Assembly (NCBI GenBank): GCA_003427395.1
Contig: BFEA01000180.1
Coordinates: forward strand, 291,280 to 318,344
Source: Chara braunii
Taxonomy: Eukaryota; Streptophyta; Charophyceae; Charales; Characeae
Direction: 5' to 3'
DNA length: 27,065 bases
The notes beneath the pieces are model-generated. The model made no database searches. It was not told the DNA's origin and saw nothing but the letters and a program-made list of their open reading frames with translations. Made by a program: the position numbers and the translations under genes. Positions within the stretch are counted from its first letter, which is position 1, and each line of letters starts with the position of its first letter. Shown in pieces: positions 1 to 8,680 of the stretch.

Positions 1-542
1 AGCGCAGCAGCACTTCCGCATAGCTAACGCTGGCCAGAATGCCTGGCCTGGGTTGCCGCACTTCCTTTATGGAAGTGTCAGCCTCTTGGATGCTGAGTGT
101 GGCCTGGCTGGATCCTCCAGGGCCCGACCCTGTGCCCAGGCCCGAGACTTACAGTTGAGGACCTGGGCCCTTTTCAGTTGAGCATGGCCTGGCTGTTGGC
201 TGTATCTGTGTAGGGGCCCCAGATAGATGCGTTGGCAGTACTGCTTTTCCCAAAGGCCGACGGCCTGCTTCTCAATGTATCGGCCCTGCTTTGTGTGTAT
301 ATGCCCAGGCACAACTTTCGGGGCCTGGGCCAACTGTACGACGCAGCTTTGTGAGGCTCCCGCGTTCACTCAACCAACTGAAGCGCTACCAGAGCCTGAA
401 TACCCACATATGGAAATGTCGAATTTGGCCTGTGACGAATATTCAGGCCCACCTTCACTTAGGGCCGGCACTTGGCTTGCTGGGGTCTTAGCCCAGAACA
501 ATGTGATGTCTGGTAGGGCCACTTGAGGGCTCGTTCCTCACA
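1..542 (-). repeat. Partial LTR (copy 1), minus orientation, cut by window edge
   Basis: This block aligns along nearly its whole length with 15597-16164, the 3' LTR of element B, with scattered substitutions and small indels. Shared landmarks include GACGAATATTCAGGCCC, GCCCAGAACAATGTGATGTC and the start of the LTR. On the minus strand the LTR begins TGTGAGGAACGAGCCC (540s leftward), against TGTGCGGAACAAGCCC in copy 4. No polypurine tract lies just outside 542, so this is a 5' LTR, a solo LTR or a truncated copy; its other half is outside the window. Short open frames here are accidental. Confidence 0.8.
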
Positions 543-586
543 GAATTATCGGCAGGGGTTGTCTGAATAATGTGAAAGGGCTCTGT

Positions 587-622
<36 letters not shown>

Positions 623-820
623 GCGTGTATACACACATCACGTTTTTTTTTTTTTTTTTGGTGCGCGCGCGTGCACCTGGGATTGCCGCACTGCGCACCG
701 CGCAGCGCACTTCACCTACGCGCTGCAAGTATGCAACCAACCGAGTAAAATAAAATAAAATAAATATTTGGTCCAGCTTTGTTAGAAAGTAGCCAAGCGG
801 TAACAACAGATAATCTCAGA
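543..820. repeat. Simple-sequence stretch: (CT)n, poly-T, GC-alternating, AAAAT repeats
   Basis: A CT dinucleotide run occupies 588-621 and a 17-nt poly-T run 643-659. A self-complementary GTGCGCGCGCGTGCAC lies at 661-676 and an AAAAT pentamer run at about 745-764. No coding signal was found. The open frame across it is only the ER dipeptide translation of the CT run. Confidence 0.85.
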
Positions 821-1842
821 TTCCTACAAACAATTCTCTTCCTACTTTCGACTAGTCTGAAACAGATTGCATCACAACAAGGAATGATTACTACCTATCT
901 GCAGCTGTCTGTCAGTTGTTAGCAAAGTCCGTCACAGCTAACTAATCAAAAAATAAAATAAAATCATTTGCTGGTGTGTACGCAGAATGGAATTTTTGAA
1001 TAATTAATAATCGAAGTGTACTGGAATCTTCCTTCCCCCTGTATTCTTCTTGCGTAATCACTTTGTGTTAACGTCCTGAAGCTCTGGTTCATCGGCGTGT
1101 CTGAAGGTGTGCAATCGGCCCACCCCTGTCCCAAGTCAATGCAGAACTGGCCAGCCCTGACTGTACTATTTTTCTACTTGCGTACAGCAGGAGTCGTGTA
1201 TCCCCGCTGGAGTCTCTTTATTGATGGTCTGATGCTCGTCTCTCCCTCATAGGGCTGGCCTGCCCGACATGACCTCTATAGCGCAGCAAACAGACCAAAG
1301 GACAAGCGGCAAAAAATGAATGTACTAGTCCCAGCGGGTTGGCATGGTGACCATGACCTGAGTGCTTTGTCCAGGGCCCTTCAGAGGCAATGTCCGTCTC
1401 CCACAGGCCTGCTCCCCAGGAAGAATATCGACTCTCAAGGTTGAGCGCTCTCGACACCTCACAATGAGAGGACTCTCAAGACAGAACTCACTCCCTCACG
1501 GCAAGAAGCAATGAAGAGGGTAGATAAGGTAAGGAGCAACGTACCTTATAGTGCTGCCCCCAACGACAGAGTTCTCACCAGTAACCTGACGTGCATATAT
1601 GATGACCGGTCGATGCCTCGGCACAACCCACAATCCAATGCAGTTCCAACTCGGCTTACGTGCCACGTCAGCAAGTTCTCATCATCCAGCGTGCAACCCT
1701 TATGTCACCACATAGCCTTCCTGGTACGCCCAGATGACCATGGGCTGCCAATCATCAATGCACAAGCGTTATCACTGGCCCACCATATCCAGGGAAGCAC
1801 CAAACAGCTATTGTGAAGGAGCCAGCAGAGCGGCTCGAACCA
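821..1842 (-). other. Leader region of minus-strand retroelement C
   Basis: This lies directly downstream, on the minus strand, of a primer-binding site and LTR (copy 2), where the untranslated leader of an LTR element belongs. It is homologous to 25840-26200. Shared blocks include CTAACTAATCAAAA at about 939 (CCAACTAATCAAAA at 25947), TGGAATCTTCCTTCCCCCTGT at about 1021, and GGCCCACCCCTGTCCC at about 1118. No convincing gag start follows before the simple-sequence tract at 543-820, so C appears truncated there. The 101-aa plus-strand frame at 1511-1816 has no recognisable domain. Confidence 0.55.
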
Positions 1843-1854
1843 GCTCTGATACCA
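1843..1854 (-). promoter_or_regulatory. Primer-binding site (initiator tRNA-Met type) of element C
   Basis: On the minus strand this reads TGGTATCAGAGC, the usual plant retrotransposon site complementary to the 3' end of initiator tRNA-Met. It lies three bases (ATT) beyond the LTR terminus ...CCTTGCA, the spacing expected for reverse-transcription priming. This fixes LTR copy 2 as a 5' LTR and its orientation as minus. Confidence 0.85.
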
Positions 1855-1857
1855 AAT

Positions 1858-2849
1858 TGCAAGGAAAATGAGAGAGAGCGATATGACAGAAATCCAGAAT
1901 GCAAAATCACACTGAAAGCCAGCAAGTCCATCTGTCCAGAACGCAGAAATGCACTGATATTCCACCAACGGAGAACCAAAGCACTGAATCCGAATGTCAA
2001 TGAGAGCATACTCTCGCCACCACCAACATATGTATGCAGAGTCCTTCCTCTTACTTGGTGCTCCGCACCCAGACTATTATCACACAGCCTACTAGCAGCC
2101 TACGTATTGACAATGCATCCAGTTGACGTCAGCAGCAGAAACGAAGTACATGAATATGTCGACCCTTGTAGACCATCGCCAGGACCAGGTACGTGCCCTC
2201 ACATCATCAACCTCATCTCTCTCTCTCGCACACCCTCGACTTTCTCACCCACGTCTTCGGCCTCAAACACAAAGACCACCACCACCTCCACTGGCTACAT
2301 CCAAGCGAAGCCCTGCTATGGGGGCTGGCTATGGCGCTGCCCTCAGCAGCGCCGTGCATCCTGCACGTCCGCGCGTGCAGGCAGCACCAGCACTAGCGCA
2401 GCAAGCAGCCCGCGAGCGATCGCTCCAGCAACGCTGCTGCCTACAATTGCAAGTGCCCGACTGTCTCGTCTGGAGCCCAGCCCTTTCCTATATGGAAAGT
2501 GGCGGGCGCTTTCCACTTGCTTCCCACGTGAGACCAAGTTTCCAGTAGCTTCAGTCTCGGCGAAAGTGTCTGCGCCCAGGCCTGTTCAGACAGTGGCCTG
2601 GGACGAAATTGGTTATGCTTGCCCAACCGCCCAGGCGCAAACGTGCGGTGCTCTCTGCTTAGACTACGTTACTGGAAGAGCCTGGAAGGCTCACAAATAT
2701 TTTGGATTCTCACTGGCGCGTGGCAACTGTCTGGCGCCCACCAAGATTTGCAAAAATTGACGAACTCAGTGCACATTGGGATTCAGGGGCCCGCCTTCAC
2801 TTAGGGCGGGCAAGCGTCTGCTGCAAGGCCAGAGGGGTAAACCCTCGCA
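1858..2849 (-). repeat. LTR copy 2 (5' LTR of element C), minus orientation
   Basis: The 3' end on the minus strand is ...CTCATTTTCCTTGCA, followed by the primer-binding site. The block is an imperfect inverted copy of 2903-3952. For example GAGCCTGGAAGGCTCAC at about 2679 matches the complement of the segment near 3107. It also shares GCCCGCCTTCACTTAGGGCGGGC with copies 1 and 4. The right boundary is set at a minus-strand TG (TGCGAGGG) and is approximate. The 315-aa open frame antisense to it (1813-2760) is not accepted as a gene. 2850-2902 is an AT-rich spacer with no feature. Confidence 0.75.
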
Positions 2850-2902
2850 TAGTTTACTTACTTGAAAAAAGTATTAAAATGAATTTATTAAATTAAATTA
2901 TT

Positions 2903-3952
2903 TGCGACGATTTTAGTATTTTACCCTTTGGCATACCTGCGTAAGGCCCCCACAGCAAGCCCATGCCTGCCCTAAGTGAAGGTGGGCCCCCTGAATCCCA
3001 ATGAGCCCTGAATTCGTCATTTTTTGCAAATCTTGAATTGCGCCAGACAGTTGTCATGCGCCAGTTGGTAACATTGACCCTGCTCGTGAGAGCCTGAAAT
3101 ATGCGTGAGCCTTCCAGGCTCTTCCAGCAACGTGTTGGAAGCAGAGAACACCGCACGTTTGTGCGAGGGTGGTTGGGCATGCCTAACCAATTCGGTCCCA
3201 GGCCGCTGTCTGAATGGGCCTGGTCGCAGACACTTTGGCCGAGAGTGAAGCTACTGGAAACCCGGTCCCACAAGGCTGGCGGCAGGCAGCGAGCCTGCCA
3301 CTTTACATTTAGGAAAGCGCCGGGCTACTCACTCGGCATTCGGGCACCTGGTGTTGCGTGCGGCAGCACTGCTGGATCAAGCACTCGCGGGTGCTGGCCG
3401 CGCGCTATTGCAGGTAGTCGGGCATGCGCGGGCCTCATGTAGAGTACGGTGCTGCAAGAAGGCAGTGCCAAAGCTGAGCCCAATAGCCGGGCTCCAGCTT
3501 GGACTTAGCTAGCGGAGGTGGTGGTGGTCTTTGTGCTAGAGGAAGAAGACTGGGTGAAGAAGACGAGGGTGAGCGGTGAGAGGGAGATGGTGATGATGTC
3601 GTGAGGGCACGCACCTGGTCTTGGTGATGGTCTGCGTGGTCGACATCTGCGTGTACTTTGGTTGCTGCTTCTGTTGTCAACAAGTTGCTTGTCATTTCGT
3701 CACTGGTGGAGTAGCTGTAGGATAATAGTCTGGGCGCTGAGTGTCAGTAGGAGGAAGAGCTTTGATTGCAATGTTGGTGGTGGCTAGTATATGCCTTCAT
3801 TGACAATTGAGTTCGGTGCTTTGGTTCTCCTTCGCTGTAATATCAGTGCAATTCTGCTTTCTGGATAGTGTTCAACTATATGGCTTTAGATGTGATTTGC
3901 AATCTAGAATTCTGTCATGAGACTCCTTACGCTATCACTCATTTTCCTTGCA
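2903..3952 (+). repeat. LTR copy 3, plus orientation, head to head with copy 2
   Basis: This is an imperfect inverted repeat of copy 2. It ends with CTCATTTTCCTTGCA, immediately followed by ATT and TGGTATCGG. Internal landmarks in order are the CCTGCCCTAAGTGAAGG block at about 2968, GAGCCTTCCAGGCTCTTCC at about 3108, and the CT/GA-rich region near 3500-3600. The 5' boundary (TGCGACGA) is inferred from where similarity with copy 2 fades. Copies 2 and 3 read away from each other, with both primer sites on the outside. Confidence 0.7.
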
Positions 3953-3955
3953 ATT

Positions 3956-3964
3956 TGGTATCGG
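3956..3964 (+). promoter_or_regulatory. Truncated primer-binding site scar between two LTR ends
   Basis: TGGTATCGG follows the end of LTR copy 3 after ATT. It is then cut directly by TGCAAGGAA, the characteristic outward terminus of a minus-strand LTR of the same family. The result is TTCCTTGCA, 12 nt, TGCAAGGAA. Only the first nine bases of the primer site remain. Confidence 0.6.
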
Positions 3965-4798
3965 TGCAAGGAACCCGACTGTTCATCACGTGCTGGAGTG
4001 CATCAAATCACATGCATATACACTGATTTCACAGTTTGCGAAGTCTCACACAAAACCCAATAGAAGATGAATGAGAACCAGGAAAGATCAACTCAATTAT
4101 CAAACCCAGAATTAGAGAGAGAACATCGTGAGTTCAAAGTGTATAGCGCTGAACAGAGATTACAAGTCTTCTTCGATCAACATGAGTTCCAAGCCTGGCG
4201 CTCGTCAGCGCCAGCTGCCAAATGTCAACAACAGCGCTCAACAGGTAAGTGTCACCATAGCTCACACTTCCCCCTCTCTCGTCTGCCTTCTTCTCTCTCT
4301 CCCTCTATGTCTGTAGTTCTGGTCTACCCTCATTCATCATGCATGCACACTCCCTATCACACAAGGATCTACTCTGAATACTACTCACTGGTATCTCCTA
4401 CTGACTATCCCTTCTAACATACTAACTGGCGCTGGTGCAGTTATGGCTGCCTTCCCTCTAGCCAGCACTCTCTTCCTTTCCACATAGTGCTGCTCTTCAG
4501 CCTAGCGCTGCTCACACACATCTAGCGCACAAGTGCCACGACACTTCCACACTCTCATGCGAAGTGAGCATGTGCCCAAATGGGAGATTGGCCAGTCCTT
4601 TATAGCGCTGGGCTGGTCTAGCGTGGCCTGCGTTCAGCCTTAAGTGTCCCTGGGACTCCTGCCCAATACCCGTTGTTGCAAAGTGTGTGTCCCAATATCT
4701 TTTCCCATGGTCTGTTGCTGCTTTGGGCTATCGGGCCTGTCTTTTGGACTCCTGGTCTGAATCAGGACTGACTCGTGAGATTATGACTGAACTGGGAC
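3965..4798 (-). repeat. Probable LTR copy 5, minus orientation, right end unclear
   Basis: It starts with TGCAAGGAA, like the minus-strand termini at 1858 and 15068. It then follows the same order of landmarks as copies 2 and 4 read on the plus strand: TTTGCGAA...TCACAC, an AACAG/GTAAGTGTC splice-donor-like site near 4243, a CT-rich block, then TTATGGCTGCC at about 4440. Similarity is patchy and the start of the LTR is not visible before element A begins, so truncation or recombination is likely. The 116-aa frame at 4067-4417 is not convincing as a gene. Confidence 0.4.
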
Positions 4799-4987
4799 TG
4801 TGGAGAGATCGTGGATACGTACCTGATGGTCTTCATGTCTAATCTCCCTCCTCCCTCTTCGTTTGTGTATGATTATCTCATCTCATTCCGTCTGGATACG
4901 ATTTTGACTATTGGTAATCATCAGCTGGTTGATATTTATCTGGGCTTGCATTGTTGACGACAGTCTTCACGATCGGGATTCATTGCA
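4799..4987 (+). repeat. 5' LTR of element A (internally deleted or truncated)
   Basis: 189 bp align without gaps to the 3' LTR at 12380-12721 except for one block of 153 bp (12421-12573) absent here. The break falls at TGTC, which is present at both ends of the missing block. The LTR ends TTCATTGCA, four bases before the primer site. An alternative is that the true LTR is about 1 kb, starting near 11702 in the 3' copy, and that this copy is truncated on its left. Confidence 0.75.
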
Positions 4988-4990
4988 ATT

Positions 4991-5002
4991 TGGTATCGGA
5001 GC
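4991..5002 (+). promoter_or_regulatory. Primer-binding site of element A
   Basis: TGGTATCGGAGC differs at one position from the plant initiator-Met primer site TGGTATCAGAGC. It lies three bases after the LTR terminus TTGCA. It is followed by a splice-donor-like CAG/GTAAGT at 5054-5062 inside the leader. Confidence 0.85.
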
Positions 5003-6105
5003 AGTTCTCCTGATGATGATGATTGTACACATGTGCATGCGCTAGGTGGCGTGCAGGTAAGTGTAGAGCACACGTGTGTTGAATAGGTGATGACGTGGCA
5101 AGAGATACGACAAACTTCACTGGCGAGAAGACACTGTCGGGGTTGCTGCCGAGGTACAGACTTCGCTGCCCAGAGGACATCCCTACGAGGCTGCTGACGT
5201 GGCAGTAGGGATCACGACAAGGGATACCGCGCGCCAGCCTGGATCGCGACAATGACATGGCATCGCGGTGCCCTGCTGACGTGGCATATGTTGTGCCGCG
5301 TTTGAAGGCCTTGTTGCTGATTGCTGATGTGGCACTTCTCATGCTGCTGACGTGCGACAGGGTCTATTGCAGATGCTGACGTGGCCTTGAAGAAACAGGA
5401 TTGATTGCTGACGTGGCAGGAAGCAAGTCATCACACCTATTTTCGTGAGGTGTTGACTGCCTGCTGACGTGGCATCGGTTTCCTTGGCCGACGTGGCATG
5501 ATCCGAAAGGCTGGAACGGTGATGGTATCTCAACGTGACGCATGGAAGTGGCACGTGGCTAGGATCAGAGTACACATTTGCTGACGTGGCATCCCGCTAT
5601 TGGTTGACTGGACATTGTGGTACAAAGTGCTGACGTGGCAGTACATGCTATGTTGGCTCTCCAGGGATGACACGTGGCAGGCAGGATTACTGCCGAGTAA
5701 GAGAAGCATTCTGAAGACGACGGCGGTACAGCTGACTGAACGACTGACAAAACAGCTGTAGTGCCAGTTGTGAGGGAGAGTGCATATCGCACTGACGTCA
5801 GGAAGACACAGCGGGTTGAAGAAGGTTGATGACAAATTGTTTGCTGATGTTGTTGGCATACTTACATTGTCATTCGTTGTGTTGTGGTGCTGTGCGTACT
5901 TACTTGTGTGTTATATCTTATCACACGGGCCTGAGGTGGTATCTGTACACTCTTGTTTAGGATGTCATCACACAGACAGACAAAGAACAGCCATAGTTAG
6001 AAAATAGAAATAATTGTATTTGTTCTTTTTCTTTGGTTCTCTGAAAACTTGCTGCTGTAGATTAGTGCGGCCGTGGAATTTATTATTGTTTATTGATTAT
6101 TTATT
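5003..6105 (+). promoter_or_regulatory. Leader of element A with TGACGTGGCA motif array
   Basis: Exact TGACGTGGCA occurs at 5091, 5195, 5277, 5409, 5465, 5582 and 5631. One-base variants lie at 5253 (TGACATGGCA), 5325 (TGATGTGGCA), 5377 (TGACGTGGCC) and 5489 (CGACGTGGCA). TGACACGTGGCA begins at 5668 and a full palindrome TGACGTCA lies at 5793-5800. All but the palindrome have the same orientation, and spacing is irregular. The ACGT core with TGAC/TGGC flanks matches plant bZIP (C-box/G-box hybrid) sites. The minus-strand open frames across the array are products of the repeat. 5801-6105 shows no feature. Confidence 0.6.
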
Positions 6106-6780
6106 GTGGGGCAGACGCACATCAATATGTATTCTCTCTGGAACTATCTGAAACTTCCAGTGCTCACTCGATTTATTCCTTCTCTTTTCTTTCCCGTCTC
6201 ACTCATGTTTGGTATTGATGAGGAGACCCCTGACCCCCGAACCAGACAGCAAGTGGAAGAGCGGAAGAAAGTCCTAATAGCCTGCGTGGATAGATTGATC
6301 TCTGAACTCCACGACGCAGGTGCGGAAGCCGAGGCCCACATATGAGACCAGTTCGATTTGAGAGCAGTACATGCTGTTATTCAATCGGCTGAGACGGGCA
6401 CCGACGTCATGGGTGTTCAGAATGAACTTATCAAGTGTTGTCAGGCATTTGATAAGTATATGATTGAACAACTTGCAAAGATTTCAGATCGGAAAGAAGA
6501 GAAGAAAGAAGTTGTGTCGGAAGAAGCCGTGGATGAAAATATTAGACAATTAGAAGAAGCACTTGAAAGGGAGAAGAGAAGAAAAGAGGAAATGAGGAAG
6601 GAGAAAGAAAGAAATGTACAGCAAGAACAAAAGATAGAAGAAATTCGACAACATGTCATTGTAACCGAAGGGGAAGGATAAGCAGTTTTTTTGGCTCAAC
6701 TCGTGACTTACCTTGCTCACCCAGAGATGAAGATTGATCAGTATGGTGTACAGATTGATGACGTGTAACACTGGCGGGGG
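6106..6780 (+). pseudogene. gag: Gag N-terminal region, element A, broken by stops
   Basis: One reading frame runs from ATG 6106 with stops at 6343-6345 (TGA), 6679-6681 (TAA) and about 6766 (TAA). Between the first two stops it encodes a long charged segment rich in E, K and R (about 6480-6660), with the heptad look of a coiled coil. Such a segment is common at the N-terminus of plant Ty3/gypsy Gag proteins. Reading continues into the downstream Gag only by a frame change at the poly-A tract 6790-6814. It could instead be an independent small leader ORF, but uninterrupted similarity in character on both sides of the stops favours a decayed Gag start. Confidence 0.6.
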
Positions 6781-8012
6781 TGTGTTGTCAAAAAAAAAAA
6801 AAAAAAAAAAAAAAGATTGATGAAGTGACCGCGGGATTGCAGATAATTTCCAATCTGGTCAAAGGAAAGAATCAGGTGATTGAAGAAGTCCGAACCGAGA
6901 AAGAAGAGAAACCGAAGAAACTGTTGGGAAACGCAATGAAGTCTCTTGAGGTAGAGACTTCGAAATCAGACGAGAAGAAAAGGGAGCTTTCAAACCCGCC
7001 GAAGTCTCCCGATGGAAAGAAGGATACCACCATACAACCCAAGAAACCAAAAAGAAAGGAGAAAATCAAAATGAAATTGCCTTTCACATTCTGCAACAAG
7101 AAAGATGAAAGTTTACTGTTGTGGATTGTTGAGATACAAAAGTACTGGAGTACGACCCCTGTTGAACCCGAATCCGAGGTTGCCTTCTCTACCTCTTGTC
7201 TCGGGGGGGAAGCTAAGGAATGGGTTTTGGCCGAAGCCAATGCGGCAGGGTTCGATGACATTGGGGAGTGGGCTAGAACTTTGAACCTCAAGCACTTCCT
7301 TGGAAAGATCAAGGAACGGTTCTTGGACAAAACGACGGCCGACAAGGCTTTTGACCAGCTCACCACAATTGGTCAGAAACATTGGACCTTTGTGGAATCG
7401 CTGTCTAGGGATTTTGATCGGTTGCTGCAGGTTCTTGGACTGAACCTGCAAGACAACCAAGTCTTGTACATCTATTTCTGTGCTCTGCCCGAGCCCATTC
7501 GTGGACAACTCGTGGCAGAGTCGAAGTCCGACAAATATAATTATAGGCAGTTTCGAGATCTGGCTCTCCAACGAGAGCAAATGACATCTCAGGTGAAGAA
7601 TTCTTATGCGTCTGTTGTGAAGTTTGGTGGTGGTGCAGGTATAGGAAAGCGGATACTTGAGCGCCAAAAGCTCCAGGACCACACCCTCGTCATCTTTGAT
7701 GACGATACTGTGGAGAAGTGGCCATTGGAGGTCGAGGGTGTGGCAAGCAGCATTGATGCCGAGAAGGGGGAAGTCACTGTTGCTGTGGTCAACAAGGGAG
7801 GACCACGACCACCAGTAATGAAGAAGAAGAAATCACGCTCGTTTCCTGAGCATCCCGGAATTGCAGCCGGGAAGCCATGGGAAAATATGGGAATGTCACA
7901 AGAAACGTGGCAGGAAAAAATGGACAATGCACAGTGCGTGAAGTGTGGTACCCCAGGGCATGTGATTGCAGGGTGCCCACTTATACGTAACCCAAAAGCG
8001 AGCCGCTTGTAG
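6780..8012 (+). CDS. gag: Gag polyprotein (capsid and nucleocapsid), element A
   Basis: This is the structural protein that packages element RNA in cytoplasmic particles. The frame opens just before a 25-A run that is read as consecutive lysines. A lysine/glutamate-rich linker follows. From about residue 98 comes the Retrotrans_gag-type capsid core, with landmarks F-C-N-K-K, W-S-T-T-P, G-G-E-A-K-E-W-V and the ALPEPIRGQL segment. Near the C-terminus is one CCHC zinc knuckle, C-VK-C-GTPG-H-VIAG-C (about 7933-7977). It ends at TAG 8010-8012 and protease continues in another frame, so expression would need a frame change. The apparent GTG start probably reflects a frame break in the poly-A tract and not a true start. 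Confidence 0.85.
   Translation: MCCQKKKKKKKKIDEVTAGLQIISNLVKGKNQVIEEVRTEKEEKPKKLLGNAMKSLEVETSKSDEKKRELSNPPKSPDGKKDTTIQPKKPKRKEKIKMKLPFTFCNKKDESLLLWIVEIQKYWSTTPVEPESEVAFSTSCLGGEAKEWVLAEANAAGFDDIGEWARTLNLKHFLGKIKERFLDKTTADKAFDQLTTIGQKHWTFVESLSRDFDRLLQVLGLNLQDNQVLYIYFCALPEPIRGQLVAESKSDKYNYRQFRDLALQREQMTSQVKNSYASVVKFGGGAGIGKRILERQKLQDHTLVIFDDDTVEKWPLEVEGVASSIDAEKGEVTVAVVNKGGPRPPVMKKKKSRSFPEHPGIAAGKPWENMGMSQETWQEKMDNAQCVKCGTPGHVIAGCPLIRNPKASRL
6790..6814 (+). repeat. Poly-A run inside gag
   Basis: Twenty-five consecutive A bases join the N-terminal gag frame (6106-6780) to the capsid frame (6780-8012), which lies in a different phase. Length change of this homopolymer is the likely cause of the frame break; assembly error in the run is also possible. 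Confidence 0.85.
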
Positions 8013-8044
8013 GAGTAGCATCTGCTCCTACTGAGTCTAAGGGT

Positions 8045-8647
8045 TTGGACCAAGATGAAGGTAAGGCGCCTACTAACCCTTTCAACCTTTTGACTCACAT
8101 GGCAGAGGATGGTTCTTCTTCAGCCCATCGTTCGGAACACCCTGAACCTGTCTTATGTACTGTCTCTTTGGATGACTCTCTTGACGAGCTTGGTAACAAG
8201 TTGCTAGCATTACAAAGCTCGTGGGCTAAGAAATCTAAGTCTAAGGGTGACCTACTACTCGCGGACGTAGAGATTGCACATACACGTGTAGGTGCACTGT
8301 TGGATTCGGGATCCACGCGATCCTACATATCCGAGAAAGCAATCCGCAAGTTGCATCTCGGAATGAAGGTAAAAAATTTGTCTCGACCTATCACGTTTAT
8401 TCTCGCTGACAGACGCATGATCACTATCTCGCAATGTGTTGATCGTGTTAAATGTCGATTTCGCTCCAAAGAAGGAAAAAAGATTCTTCACGAGGTATCA
8501 TTCTTGGTCGAAAAGAATTTATTCTTTGACTTGATTCTGGGAATGGACTGGCACGAGGAAGCCAACCCTGATATCAAGTTCAAAGAAAAAATTTTGCAGT
8601 TGCGTGATGCACACTTCGAATTGAAACCTATCAAATTGTTTCATTAG
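8045..8647 (+). CDS. pol: Aspartic protease domain of Pol, element A
   Basis: A retropepsin-like domain that cleaves Gag-Pol. The active-site segment is A-L-L-D-S-G-S-T-R-S-Y-I (about 8294-8329), a D-S-G variant of the usual D-T/S-G. The flap and C-terminal landmark L-I-L-G-M-D-W is near 8534-8554, the hydrophobic-hydrophobic-G motif typical of Ty3/gypsy proteases. It lies 32 nt after the gag stop and in a different phase from gag. It is in the same phase as the RT frame and is separated from it by one TAG at 8645-8647. That stop may be a mutation or an old domain boundary. Confidence 0.85.
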   Translation: MDQDEGKAPTNPFNLLTHMAEDGSSSAHRSEHPEPVLCTVSLDDSLDELGNKLLALQSSWAKKSKSKGDLLLADVEIAHTRVGALLDSGSTRSYISEKAIRKLHLGMKVKNLSRPITFILADRRMITISQCVDRVKCRFRSKEGKKILHEVSFLVEKNLFFDLILGMDWHEEANPDIKFKEKILQLRDAHFELKPIKLFH

Positions 8648-8680
8648 TCTGGATCTGACTCTAGTCTCTCTATCTGTTGT

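Noticed and set aside
1813-2760. 315-aa plus-strand open frame
   Set aside because: It lies antisense to LTR copy 2, has no recognisable domain, and overlaps two other frames of similar composition.
5793-5800. Single TGACGTCA as a stand-alone regulatory site
   Set aside because: An eight-base palindrome alone is weak; mentioned only as part of the motif array.
4980-5859. Minus-strand frames across the leader of element A
   Set aside because: Their recurring H-V-S and A-T-S words are translations of the TGACGTGGCA motif; opposite strand to the element.
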